Origin: a virus
Direction: 5' to 3' (one strand)
Virus record (IMG/VR): IMGVR_UViG_3300001533_000775
Location: 1 to 49,901 of that record
Length of the DNA: 49,901 bases
The notes under the pieces are model-generated. The model was not told the DNA's origin, ran no database searches, and saw nothing but the letters and a program-made list of their open reading frames with translations. Position numbers and translations under genes: made by a program. Positions 35,173 through 44,238 of this stretch are shown here, one piece after another. Positions within the stretch are counted from its first letter, which is position 1; every line of letters starts with the position of its first letter.

Positions 35173-36030
35173 ATGTTCACCAACCCAGCATTTGATAACG
35201 AAGATCGAGAGATGCTACACTCTCTTATGGAAAGCCGAAGCATTCGCCTTAGCGAGTCGGCACAGGGAGCCGCTGTATTTACAGGTACGGTTCTCGCCGA
35301 GTGTGATGTTGATCTTGAGATTCGCAATCAGTTCGTCAAAGAACAATTTCATGCAGCATGCCCCTACGCAAGTAAGTCCACTCTCAGTGAGTTCATGACT
35401 GTTGTAGATCGTGCGCAGAGAGGTCTCATCAGCGAAGAAGATACCGCATACCAGAAGTTTTTCAGGGCTACCCTGAAAAAGTTCGGCGCGTCCAGCCCCG
35501 CAGACTTCAAGAGCGATGCCGAGAAGAAGAAGTTCTTCGACTATATTGCCAAGAACTGGAAGGGTAAGCAAGAAGAATCACAAGAAGATAATGACGAGTC
35601 TGACGACGAAAAACTCGACGAAAAAAAAAGGTTAGGTGAGGCAAGTAAGCCGGTTGGTTTCATCGTCATGTATAGTGGCAAGAAGATGGAGATTCCATTT
35701 TCGAAGCATCCAAACATTAGCATGTCGGCAGCAAAAGAAATGGCAATCAAGCAATGGAAGGTTCCAAAGTCTAAGCAGGGACTTGTTGCGATTGCTCCCG
35801 GATATGACGAGTCTTTGAGTGAAGCCGAAGATATTGAAATGTGGAAAAGATCAGCACAAAGAATCGCAAAGAAATGGAACAAGACGATGGTCTTGGTTCG
35901 CAACAAGGTCGGTGGAAAATTAGATCTTTACTCCAAGGATGAGTTTGAACAAAAGAGCAGGGATCAGTTCTACATTGACAATAATTTCAATCCCGCAGGG
36001 GCAAAGGTTCTGTTCACTTTCAAACCATAA
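35173..36030 (+). CDS. Hypothetical virion-associated protein (285 aa)
   Basis: ATG behind GTAAGGAT. An N-terminal helical region contains RSIRLSESAQG and STLSEFMTVV. Next is YQKFFRATLKKFGASSPADF, an element shared by several head proteins of such phages, followed by an acidic linker (SQEDNDESDDEKLDEKK) and a C-terminal domain. Function unknown. A terminator follows. Confidence 0.72.
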   Translation: MFTNPAFDNEDREMLHSLMESRSIRLSESAQGAAVFTGTVLAECDVDLEIRNQFVKEQFHAACPYASKSTLSEFMTVVDRAQRGLISEEDTAYQKFFRATLKKFGASSPADFKSDAEKKKFFDYIAKNWKGKQEESQEDNDESDDEKLDEKKRLGEASKPVGFIVMYSGKKMEIPFSKHPNISMSAAKEMAIKQWKVPKSKQGLVAIAPGYDESLSEAEDIEMWKRSAQRIAKKWNKTMVLVRNKVGGKLDLYSKDEFEQKSRDQFYIDNNFNPAGAKVLFTFKP

Positions 36031-36060
36031 ACGCTTGTGTTGAGCCTCCACTTCACAGCG

Positions 36061-36083
36061 AGCCGGGGAAACCCGGCTTTTTC
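36061..36083 (+). terminator. Intrinsic terminator
   Basis: AGCCGGG-gaaa-CCCGGCT followed by TTTTCTTT. It separates the head cluster from the tail/adhesion cluster. Confidence 0.92.
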
Positions 36084-36128
36084 TTTGCACCTACATACTC
36101 AAAGAGACACTATGTGTGGAGATTCTAA

Positions 36129-39029
36129 ATGGCTACAACGCCCCTGCAACCAGTAAACAACATCTTTTCCGAAGTCGATATTCGACTCAAGACACACCCA
36201 TACATTGTAATTGGGCATCAAGGTGTATTGTATGCACCTGTGAAACAAAGAAGCAATGATCCGGTTGTCTACGAGATTGTCAACAACTCAAATCAAGACT
36301 TACCTTGTCAACTGAGAATCTTATCTACCGAAGATGATTCTCTGTCTTTGACTCCGACGAGTATGATTGTTTCAGCAAACTCTATTGCTGAGTTTGAAGT
36401 TGCCGTCATCCCCTCGGTCAATGTCGATCAAGTTCGTTACCGTCTTGAGATCATTGTCAACGGGGATCCATGTCGATTCCGAGTTCAACAGAACTTTGGT
36501 CGTGAGAGAATCAATCAGGCATACGGTCTGAGTATGGGTGATAACCTCGCACAGATTGTGGACACCCGAAGACAGAATGCTCCCGTGTGGACGACCAGTC
36601 TGGATACGGAAACCATTGGAGCGGGTCAACTTCTCAGTGATATTGACTGGGCAGGGGTCAGTGTTGGAATCTCAGTTGGGCAGATCAATGATGAGACCGG
36701 TATAGGGTATGACTTCTACTTTACCATTACCAATAACGGCACAAACCCAGTTGCACTCCCGTTCTTCCGACCGGGTGCGGCGCAGGTCGGAACCGGATAC
36801 CTTTCACAGCATCCAACAGGACCAACTACCGGCAGCAGTATGGGTGTCTTCTTGGCAGCAGGTCAACGGGTTACCAAACGCGCCTACCTACCGTCCACCC
36901 AAGCGGATACACTGTTTCAATTCAATCAAATCGATGCATTAGGATTCTCAAAGACCGCCTATCCAACAAACTTGTTGTATCCAGTCTTTTTGATTGAAGG
37001 AACCACATTCTCTGATGGTATTTTCCAACCAAGAATTGCTCTATCGTATAGTCACAACTGGATTGATGGTAAGTCACCCCAACTTATTTTCAACTGGCAA
37101 AGAACCCCCGCGAGTTATCTTGGCGGAAACGGTGGATGGTCTACCCCAGTCAGACTTATAGAAAAGGATGATACAGCATCGTCGTCAACAGGTGGAACCG
37201 TTGGATCCATTTCTCTCGCTGCGGGTGAATCTATTTCCCTCACTCAGCATGTGAGAGTTTGTGACAACCATCCATCGAACCCCGATCCACTTCGCGGTAC
37301 AATCCCGTATATGAGATCGTTTCGGGCTAAGTTTGGAGATGTTCGCTACACGAAGAATTTTGATCCCATCTATGCGGCGAGTTTGGCGGTACACCCAAAC
37401 GGGAGATCAAGAGCAAGGGTCAGCGATCAGTTTGCCATTAGCGACAGTGTAGTAAAGGGTCTCACAATCACTCGATGTGAAAAGACTTTCTCGACCGGAC
37501 CGGGTATCATCGGAGTTTGGTTTTACACCATTCCCGACAATGATCCACCCGCCATCGAGCATCTTTCGGTTGCCAATGCGTATGAAAGATTGGCAGGGAT
37601 TACAAATGCCGATGCGTTTGCAACCGCTGTTCTCGATGATCCAAATTATGCCACAACTCGGGGATACTGGGCAAAAATTGGCGACGATCCCGAAGTCATT
37701 CTCATCAAAAAGGTTGCGGGGGGACTGCACACCAATAGCAACCTGTATTACCTAACAACCACCAACCCTCGGGCATTTATCGGAACCGACACCTACAGCC
37801 CGTATCACCAAGGGTGGGGTGCGACCATGGAGGCAACAGAATCGCTCCTAAGCGGGGGGTCGAATGGTGGGGCATGGAACCGCATTCTACTCAGACAGCC
37901 GACAGGTCTCTCCTACGCCCATTTTAACTTCACCTTTACCGCCTTTAGTGATATCTTCACCCCGTCGAACCAATATGGACCCGGACAAAGTTCTAACACA
38001 ATTTTCGCGTCTACGGAAGGTTCTTCCTCGGGTGAGATTTCAGTCATCGCGAAATCCCATGCCGACACGGGGATTGAGTATTATGGGTGGTGGGGTCGCG
38101 TGTCAGATATTGCTGATACCTTTGAGACCCCACAGATTGAAGTGGTTGACTTCTCTCTTGCCACAAACGGCACTGCATTTGAAACCAGAGAAATCAATGC
38201 GGCAAGACGCGCAGGATTCAATGGAATCGGTCTCGATGGTTTCGGCGAGCCGGACGGACCGAGTATTGTTCGTCGTGCCGCAAGACTTGCGAACGATAAT
38301 CCTGATCTGAAATTCTGTCTCGAACCGTCGAAGATGGACGCGAGTTTCATTTATATGCCACCCTATGCCGCCGATGCTATTCTTGTCGATGGTCCGAGTA
38401 AGACCGTGAGTGGAGATATATTCGAGCAAATGACTCGTTATATTATCGGTGAAATTGAACACTGGGCGCAAATTGATGCATCGACTTTTGGGTATTCTCC
38501 AAGACCAACCGCAGCGGAATATGCCTCTTTATTTCAGGGATACTATGACAACTATCTTGTTCCTGTTTGGAATACCACGATCAGCGATCACAACGGCACA
38601 GCGAACCGAGAAACGATCAACGCCCCAACAAGTGCTGTACCTGTGGGTATTACCATTGGTGAAATTGTCATTGATGGGGAGTTCCGAACACTGTTCCTGA
38701 CTAATTCGAATGCGTCTACACACCGAGTAAGAATCAAGACTCTCGAAGGTAAGATCATCTTTGATCGTAACTTGGGGACTAGTGATACTCTCAGTTTCAA
38801 CATTCCAGATATCAACTTCAACACTACATATAGAATGACTATTGAAGCCAAGACCACTTGGGAGACCAAATCGTTTGAATACGATCTTATCATTGGATCT
38901 GAACCCGAAGATGTTCAAGTCATTGGTCTTGCCAGAGAAAGTGATGCGGACCGTCTTTTGAAAGCCAGCAAGATAGGGTATCTGTCAATCGGTCCTATCC
39001 TGAATAAGTTCACTATCAACGCAGAGTAA
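36129..39029 (+). CDS. Large virion adhesion protein with TIM-barrel-like domain (966 aa)
   Basis: The N-terminal 130 residues read like an immunoglobulin-type beta sandwich (VVYEIVNNSNQDLPCQLRIL, then SANSIAEFEVAVIP). The middle is rich in beta structure. Residues about 645-800 contain TGIEYYGWWGRVSDI, EVVDFSLATNG, ARRAGFNGIGLDGFGEPDG, DNPDLKFCLEPSKMD and ADAILVDGPSK. These are alternating beta-strand/helix units that resemble a glycoside-hydrolase TIM barrel, although I cannot name a family or catalytic pair. A final beta domain ends the protein. Likely tail-associated, perhaps a host-polysaccharide-degrading adhesin. Confidence 0.75.
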   Translation: MATTPLQPVNNIFSEVDIRLKTHPYIVIGHQGVLYAPVKQRSNDPVVYEIVNNSNQDLPCQLRILSTEDDSLSLTPTSMIVSANSIAEFEVAVIPSVNVDQVRYRLEIIVNGDPCRFRVQQNFGRERINQAYGLSMGDNLAQIVDTRRQNAPVWTTSLDTETIGAGQLLSDIDWAGVSVGISVGQINDETGIGYDFYFTITNNGTNPVALPFFRPGAAQVGTGYLSQHPTGPTTGSSMGVFLAAGQRVTKRAYLPSTQADTLFQFNQIDALGFSKTAYPTNLLYPVFLIEGTTFSDGIFQPRIALSYSHNWIDGKSPQLIFNWQRTPASYLGGNGGWSTPVRLIEKDDTASSSTGGTVGSISLAAGESISLTQHVRVCDNHPSNPDPLRGTIPYMRSFRAKFGDVRYTKNFDPIYAASLAVHPNGRSRARVSDQFAISDSVVKGLTITRCEKTFSTGPGIIGVWFYTIPDNDPPAIEHLSVANAYERLAGITNADAFATAVLDDPNYATTRGYWAKIGDDPEVILIKKVAGGLHTNSNLYYLTTTNPRAFIGTDTYSPYHQGWGATMEATESLLSGGSNGGAWNRILLRQPTGLSYAHFNFTFTAFSDIFTPSNQYGPGQSSNTIFASTEGSSSGEISVIAKSHADTGIEYYGWWGRVSDIADTFETPQIEVVDFSLATNGTAFETREINAARRAGFNGIGLDGFGEPDGPSIVRRAARLANDNPDLKFCLEPSKMDASFIYMPPYAADAILVDGPSKTVSGDIFEQMTRYIIGEIEHWAQIDASTFGYSPRPTAAEYASLFQGYYDNYLVPVWNTTISDHNGTANRETINAPTSAVPVGITIGEIVIDGEFRTLFLTNSNASTHRVRIKTLEGKIIFDRNLGTSDTLSFNIPDINFNTTYRMTIEAKTTWETKSFEYDLIIGSEPEDVQVIGLARESDADRLLKASKIGYLSIGPILNKFTINAE

Positions 39030-39032
39030 AGC

Positions 39033-42000
39033 ATGCCAAGACACGACAACTTCATTCCAGTAAGTAACTTTCCAACTTGGAGACTAACGGATGCATGGAT
39101 TCCGGTTGGTGGATCTTGGCTGTACCTTGAATTCACGGCTCGGTTCACACAGACCCCCCTTGAGTGGACTGTTCAGAACCCCTCGCTCATTCTCAGTGCA
39201 ACCGATGGGAATGTTGTGGCGACATATGAAGCCGTATCCTATCATGAACGCGGTGCTGGATCGGTGGTCACAGCGGCATACAAACTCTCTCGGGTTGTGT
39301 CGAGAACAGAAACGATCCACATTCAGTCAACCGGAAACGCTCGGCTTCTTGAGACTACACCCTTTACTTGGGAAGCCGGTTTGAGTGTGACAAATCCTCC
39401 GGTGAGAAACTATGGAAATTGTGATTCTTCCGGAAATCCTTTGTATAGTCTAAGGTCTGGAAACAGCACCAGCGTAGCCAAAACCATCTACAGTTATCCC
39501 CACGCCCCGGTTGATGGGATGCAACTCCGGGGAAGGGATACCCTTAGTGGTGGCACTCTATCCCAAGGCACTACAAGCATGTCAACCCTTTCCGGTGGTT
39601 TGACGAAAAGTCCAAACGATTTTCGGTTCAATAACAAAGACTCCGTTCTTCTATCTGGCGACTTCTTGGGTAAACTTCAATCAAACGGGATTGACTATCA
39701 ATGGCAGCCACAAACACAATATCGTGGTGGTGCTTTTGTCCTGTTTATGCAAGAGGGTTCCGTCTTTGCAATTTCATCCATTCAGGACACCACTGATGAT
39801 GGTGGGACTCCTGTAAGACCGGGGGGCACCGGCGTTGGTGACACCGATGGTCCAGATGAAATTGTGGGTGTAATTCCGAGTTTCGATGACGGTGTAGTTG
39901 CCGGTCCAAGTCGTCCTCCGAAGAGCGGAATAATCCAACGGTTCGATCTAATTACCATTTCGACCATTACCAAAACAATGAGAATTACGATTCCGGGAAT
40001 CGAAGAAGTGGTTGTCCCTCTTGGTAAAATCAGCGAACGGGCTATTATCTTTGGATTCCGGTGGAGTCAGCAGGACTTTGAAATCAACATCATCGGACCG
40101 AATGGACAAGTAATCAAGTCATTTGATAGTAGTCTTGTTCCAGATTTCCCGGTCCCCCAAGATTATCTCGGGCTAAGATCATCCGGCAATGTCTGGTTGG
40201 GTGAGTTTGCATTTTTCAACACCGGGCAAAACTGGTCAAACGATGCGTTTGTCCAAGAGTTTGTTGCCATGCTTGACCATGAATACGGCACACCCGCAAG
40301 AGAGGTGTATGTTGATTTCCAAAACGGTTCGGATACCCTCAGTGGATCAAGTCCAGCAAATGCTGTTCGAACACTTTCAAGAGCGATGCAACAGGTAGCC
40401 GTTGGATCTGGCGATCAGATTCTTTGTAAAACCGGTACGACTGTCCCGCAGCGATCAAGTGCTTACACTCTTGGCATCGGCGACGGTGTTCCCCTTGGAT
40501 ACTCACCGGATTTCCCATTTGTTCTAGGTTACTATGATAACCGCTCGAATGGAAGGGTTGAAACAGATTTTCAGGTAGGCGCTTCATCATTTTTGAACAT
40601 TGAGTGCCTGAATCCCAATGTCGCCGTTCACGGTCATAGGTTCAAGTCTGCCCAAAGAGACCCACAAGACCCGGAATTCGTGGGGTACACCACCATGCGT
40701 GCAAATGCCTCTATCGAGGGTGGTCAAGGGTTCGGGATTGTCTATGATCAACCACTATTACCAAACGCGATTTCTGGGTCTATCCAAGTTGTTGACACTG
40801 AGATTGCAAATGCGGCAAGACATAGTATTTGTCTGAGAACTTACGATCCTAGCGATAACGAAAACGATCCAGAACAGTTCAAATACTCCGGTGGATATCG
40901 CACTATTATTCATGACTCATGGAACCCAAGATCGGTAGACACTCAAAACCCAGAACCCATCCGAACCGGGGGTGATCCCGGACTCCCACAATCATACGGT
41001 ATTGCTGGTGTTTATTGTGAAGGTGTTTCCGGTTTACACTTTGCGGATGCTCTTTTCTACCGAGTCGGTTGGCAACCCAATGTCATTGTTGCCGGAATTT
41101 CAAACGCACTAGTAAGCACAAACTCAAGAGGGACGATCTTCAAGACTACAACCGCGCCTGCCACAACAGGTATGGATAATCTACCCCCAAGTTGGATCTT
41201 TGCGAGCAATCCGGATCCGCTGATTTCAAACAACACTGACGATCAAAGAGTTCACATCGTTGGTCGAAACGGTTCTCCCGTGAGCATCTACGCGACGGTT
41301 TTCCGCACGGTTGATTCGTTTTTTGACACCCCCCTAAGAATTGAGTTCAAAGAAAATCGAGTTGATCTTGGTCTCAATGGTCTTGATCGAGTGGATGCGT
41401 ATCTTTTAGACGGCGGCGCAAGAACTTCGGGGAACATGGATTTTGTTTTCAATGCTCCGGGGAACACGACCGCGCAAAACCAAACTGTAACCAATAGGTG
41501 TCTCGGTCTTTTTGGAATTGTGGACACGGTGCATATTGAGAGTTCCGGTTACATTGTAATGAGTCAACCATCGTACTTCGTATATGGCATGGTCTCGGAA
41601 AACAATCTTTACGGTCTCAATTTTAGCCCAGACTACACCCATGTTGACATGTCTTTCTTTGGCGGGACTGCTGGCACCGACTACGCAAGACGACACAGTA
41701 ATTCAACCTATAGTGGAGCGTCGGCGACACCTGTTCCAACAGGAACCGAAGTCAAAGTCGGAAGTCTTACCGTCGATCACGGGTTCGCAAAACATGCTTG
41801 GGTCATGCGAACCCCATTCAACAGTTCTTCAAAGCGGGCAAAGGTAGATCATAACATCGTTGCCTATTTTGGTGGAACAAACCTAAGCGGCAGCGTAGAT
41901 TACGATGAAGATAATTCTCGATACCCATCTGCCGCATTCTACTTTGGACCGCAGCCAAATCCCGGTGTTCCCGGAAAGATCGACATTACCTATTGCACGG

Positions 42001-42644
42001 TACATGGTATGCCCGGTTCGGCTATCAATGTTGCATATCCCGGAACGCAAACCGAACTAAACATTCGTCGTGTTCTCATCGACCAACCACTTCCTTTCAA
42101 TGATACGGCGAACTTTGCGTATGCGTTTGACTTCCCGTATCGTTCAAACAATACGGCGGTTATTGGATCGTCTGTGGGTGTAAACTATCTTGAATTCAAC
42201 CTTTACAACCAAAACAACCTCGGGGCATCTTCGGGGGCATTTACCTTTGCACGGACTTCAAACACCTTGAATTCTTCATTTACGGGGTGGACACTCCGCG
42301 CGGATACCGGTGACCCGAGATGGAAAGACATTTCATTCGCAACTGCCGGTGCTTCTATTCCTACATACAATGTAGATGTTCTCGCAGGGACACCGAGTGT
42401 CGTCGGATTTGCCACAACTGCTATTGCAGCACACGCTGACGGTTGGGATTCCGACTACACTGCCGGGGCGATCCTCGGTTACCTGAGAGATTGTTACTTG
42501 CCAACAAACCTAGACGCGGCTGATTACGGAAATGATTATCTTGGAGCCGTGGAGTTTGGGTTTGGATCACCACCTGTTGACCCACCGTTCCTCCCACAGA
42601 ACGCTATCACTGGAACATTCTTCAATTACGGACGAGGATTCTAA
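39033..42644 (+). CDS. Tailspike with LamG-like and beta-helix domains (1203 aa)
   Basis: Residues about 300-430 read as a concanavalin/LamG-type jelly roll (MRITIPGIEEVVVPLGKISE, then YLGLRSSGNVWLGEFAFFNT). REVYVDFQNGSDTLSGSSPA near 428 begins a right-handed beta-helix, a typical pectate-lyase-fold opening with xxVYVDxxxGSDxxxGxSPxxAxxTL. The rest (about 440-1150) has the periodic N/T/G-rich repeats of a beta-helix. It would bind and perhaps cleave surface polysaccharide. Four bases separate it from the preceding adhesin gene, so the two are probably co-expressed. Confidence 0.82.
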   Translation: MPRHDNFIPVSNFPTWRLTDAWIPVGGSWLYLEFTARFTQTPLEWTVQNPSLILSATDGNVVATYEAVSYHERGAGSVVTAAYKLSRVVSRTETIHIQSTGNARLLETTPFTWEAGLSVTNPPVRNYGNCDSSGNPLYSLRSGNSTSVAKTIYSYPHAPVDGMQLRGRDTLSGGTLSQGTTSMSTLSGGLTKSPNDFRFNNKDSVLLSGDFLGKLQSNGIDYQWQPQTQYRGGAFVLFMQEGSVFAISSIQDTTDDGGTPVRPGGTGVGDTDGPDEIVGVIPSFDDGVVAGPSRPPKSGIIQRFDLITISTITKTMRITIPGIEEVVVPLGKISERAIIFGFRWSQQDFEINIIGPNGQVIKSFDSSLVPDFPVPQDYLGLRSSGNVWLGEFAFFNTGQNWSNDAFVQEFVAMLDHEYGTPAREVYVDFQNGSDTLSGSSPANAVRTLSRAMQQVAVGSGDQILCKTGTTVPQRSSAYTLGIGDGVPLGYSPDFPFVLGYYDNRSNGRVETDFQVGASSFLNIECLNPNVAVHGHRFKSAQRDPQDPEFVGYTTMRANASIEGGQGFGIVYDQPLLPNAISGSIQVVDTEIANAARHSICLRTYDPSDNENDPEQFKYSGGYRTIIHDSWNPRSVDTQNPEPIRTGGDPGLPQSYGIAGVYCEGVSGLHFADALFYRVGWQPNVIVAGISNALVSTNSRGTIFKTTTAPATTGMDNLPPSWIFASNPDPLISNNTDDQRVHIVGRNGSPVSIYATVFRTVDSFFDTPLRIEFKENRVDLGLNGLDRVDAYLLDGGARTSGNMDFVFNAPGNTTAQNQTVTNRCLGLFGIVDTVHIESSGYIVMSQPSYFVYGMVSENNLYGLNFSPDYTHVDMSFFGGTAGTDYARRHSNSTYSGASATPVPTGTEVKVGSLTVDHGFAKHAWVMRTPFNSSSKRAKVDHNIVAYFGGTNLSGSVDYDEDNSRYPSAAFYFGPQPNPGVPGKIDITYCTVHGMPGSAINVAYPGTQTELNIRRVLIDQPLPFNDTANFAYAFDFPYRSNNTAVIGSSVGVNYLEFNLYNQNNLGASSGAFTFARTSNTLNSSFTGWTLRADTGDPRWKDISFATAGASIPTYNVDVLAGTPSVVGFATTAIAAHADGWDSDYTAGAILGYLRDCYLPTNLDAADYGNDYLGAVEFGFGSPPVDPPFLPQNAITGTFFNYGRGF

Positions 42645-43586
42645 ATGACATTCATAAAGAACGATACAAACGCAAGCGAGCGTTGGGTCCACTTTGGTCT
42701 TGTTCACAAAGACAATGGGCTAGGTATCACAGTCGGTAGCGTCAATGTTCATATCCTCCAAAACGGCGCAACAAGCGCAGTCCGAAGTTTGACGGCGGCA
42801 ACAGACCATGTTATCAACGGTATCTGGAAACTGCAACTGACACAAGCCGATCTCAACTCTGAGACCGTTACGCTTATTCCGATTGCTACAAACGCCGTTC
42901 CAAGTTTTGTCTCCATCAAGACAAGCGACTTCACCAATGCTACTTTGTATGCTGGTATTACGGCTCTCCAAGCGGGGGTCAACATTACCGAAGTCAACGG
43001 TGTCACATTCGCAGATATCAACTCTTTCAAGGCTTCGACCACCGGTCTGTCAACCTTCGACCACACTGTTAATGAAGTGATTGCTGGGAACACAGTTGCG
43101 GCAAACATTGTTGAAGTCAACGGTGTCACCTTTGCAGATATCGACTCCTTCAAAGCCGATGTCACAGGCATCACAGCGTCATTTACCGGTATTGTTGATG
43201 CGAACATTGTTCAGACAGTCGGTGTTTCGGTTGCAGCGATTTCCGACTTTCATGGGTCAACCTTTGGTCTTTCGACTTTCAACCACACCACGGACTTTGT
43301 TGGAATCACTTCGGGTGGAATCGACAACCTTGCATTCACGACAAGTGCGATTGATCGGCATATCACCCGCTTGTTTGGAACAAACATTGATTCAACGGTT
43401 GCCTTTTCAAAGATCATGGAAATGCTTCTCGCGTTCATGGCGGGTCAAGTTACTGTCACCGATCAGGGCGACACTCGATACTTCTCTTTCAAGCGTCGGG
43501 GTGGATCAGTCGAATCGTTCGGAATCACTGCCTCGGAACTGGATAGCATCGAGGGGCAAAGATCAGCAGAGGGTAATATTAGTTGA
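42645..43586 (+). CDS. Structural protein with internal repeats (313 aa)
   Basis: Directly abuts the spike gene. N-terminal beta domain (WVHFGLVHKDNGLGITVGSV), then repeats NITEVNGVTFADINSFKA and NIVEVNGVTFADIDSFKA and a diverged third copy (NIVQTVGVSVAAISDFHG). Thr/Ala/Ile-rich, no Cys. The repeat region could form a trimeric beta structure of a fibre. The C-terminus is charged. Overlaps the next start (TTGA). Confidence 0.78.
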   Translation: MTFIKNDTNASERWVHFGLVHKDNGLGITVGSVNVHILQNGATSAVRSLTAATDHVINGIWKLQLTQADLNSETVTLIPIATNAVPSFVSIKTSDFTNATLYAGITALQAGVNITEVNGVTFADINSFKASTTGLSTFDHTVNEVIAGNTVAANIVEVNGVTFADIDSFKADVTGITASFTGIVDANIVQTVGVSVAAISDFHGSTFGLSTFNHTTDFVGITSGGIDNLAFTTSAIDRHITRLFGTNIDSTVAFSKIMEMLLAFMAGQVTVTDQGDTRYFSFKRRGGSVESFGITASELDSIEGQRSAEGNIS

Positions 43587-44233
43587 GCGACAAGCGGATA
43601 AATGCTGTTCCACCACCGGGTATTCCGCGACACGCTATCCCTCTCTATGCATTGCCGAGTGGAGATGTTATCTACAACACCAGTGCCTTGCAGATTATTC
43701 GCGGCGTTATCCTTCCAAACCCCGCAACGGTTCGATATCATCAACCCCTTTCTCAAAATCAAACAGTTGCGTTTCGCTTCACGGTCCGAAATCCGGTTGG
43801 GAATCCCGTTGCCACCATCACAAACAACAGTGTTTCTGGTGACATTGAACTGATTGACCTTGTAAACTCTGTTGGAGACCCGACAGGGATTATCCTGCAA
43901 CCGGGAGACGAGTTTGAAATCGTATTTTTTACCGACTTTACACTTGGAGATTTGATCGAAGGGTCGAACGGGTTTTCGGGTCAATGGAACCTATTCAATA
44001 CATTTGTTGGGATTAACGGCGAATTTCAAAGACAAGTCACCATGTTTTATGATGTCATCGTACCGAAGACCATTACCAGAAGACTCAAAGGCATCCCACC
44101 GTCTATCGGCAAACTGGCACCACACGGCTATGTTGATAGTTATGATTCGCTAAATAGACAAGTAAGTGAAACCAGAGGTCGGGAGCCAAATACCCCCGGC
44201 TACCCAGACTCATCGCGTCGAAATCAGGAGTAA
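43583..44233 (+). CDS. Hypothetical structural protein (216 aa)
   Basis: TTG start overlapping the previous stop. Pro-rich N-terminus (VPPPGIPRHAIPLYALPSGD), a beta-sandwich-like middle (AFRFTVRNPVGNPVATITNN), and a flexible C-terminal tail. Probably a fibre-associated or tip protein. Family not recognised. Confidence 0.72.
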   Translation: MSDKRINAVPPPGIPRHAIPLYALPSGDVIYNTSALQIIRGVILPNPATVRYHQPLSQNQTVAFRFTVRNPVGNPVATITNNSVSGDIELIDLVNSVGDPTGIILQPGDEFEIVFFTDFTLGDLIEGSNGFSGQWNLFNTFVGINGEFQRQVTMFYDVIVPKTITRRLKGIPPSIGKLAPHGYVDSYDSLNRQVSETRGREPNTPGYPDSSRRNQE

Positions 44234-44238
44234 GCGAT

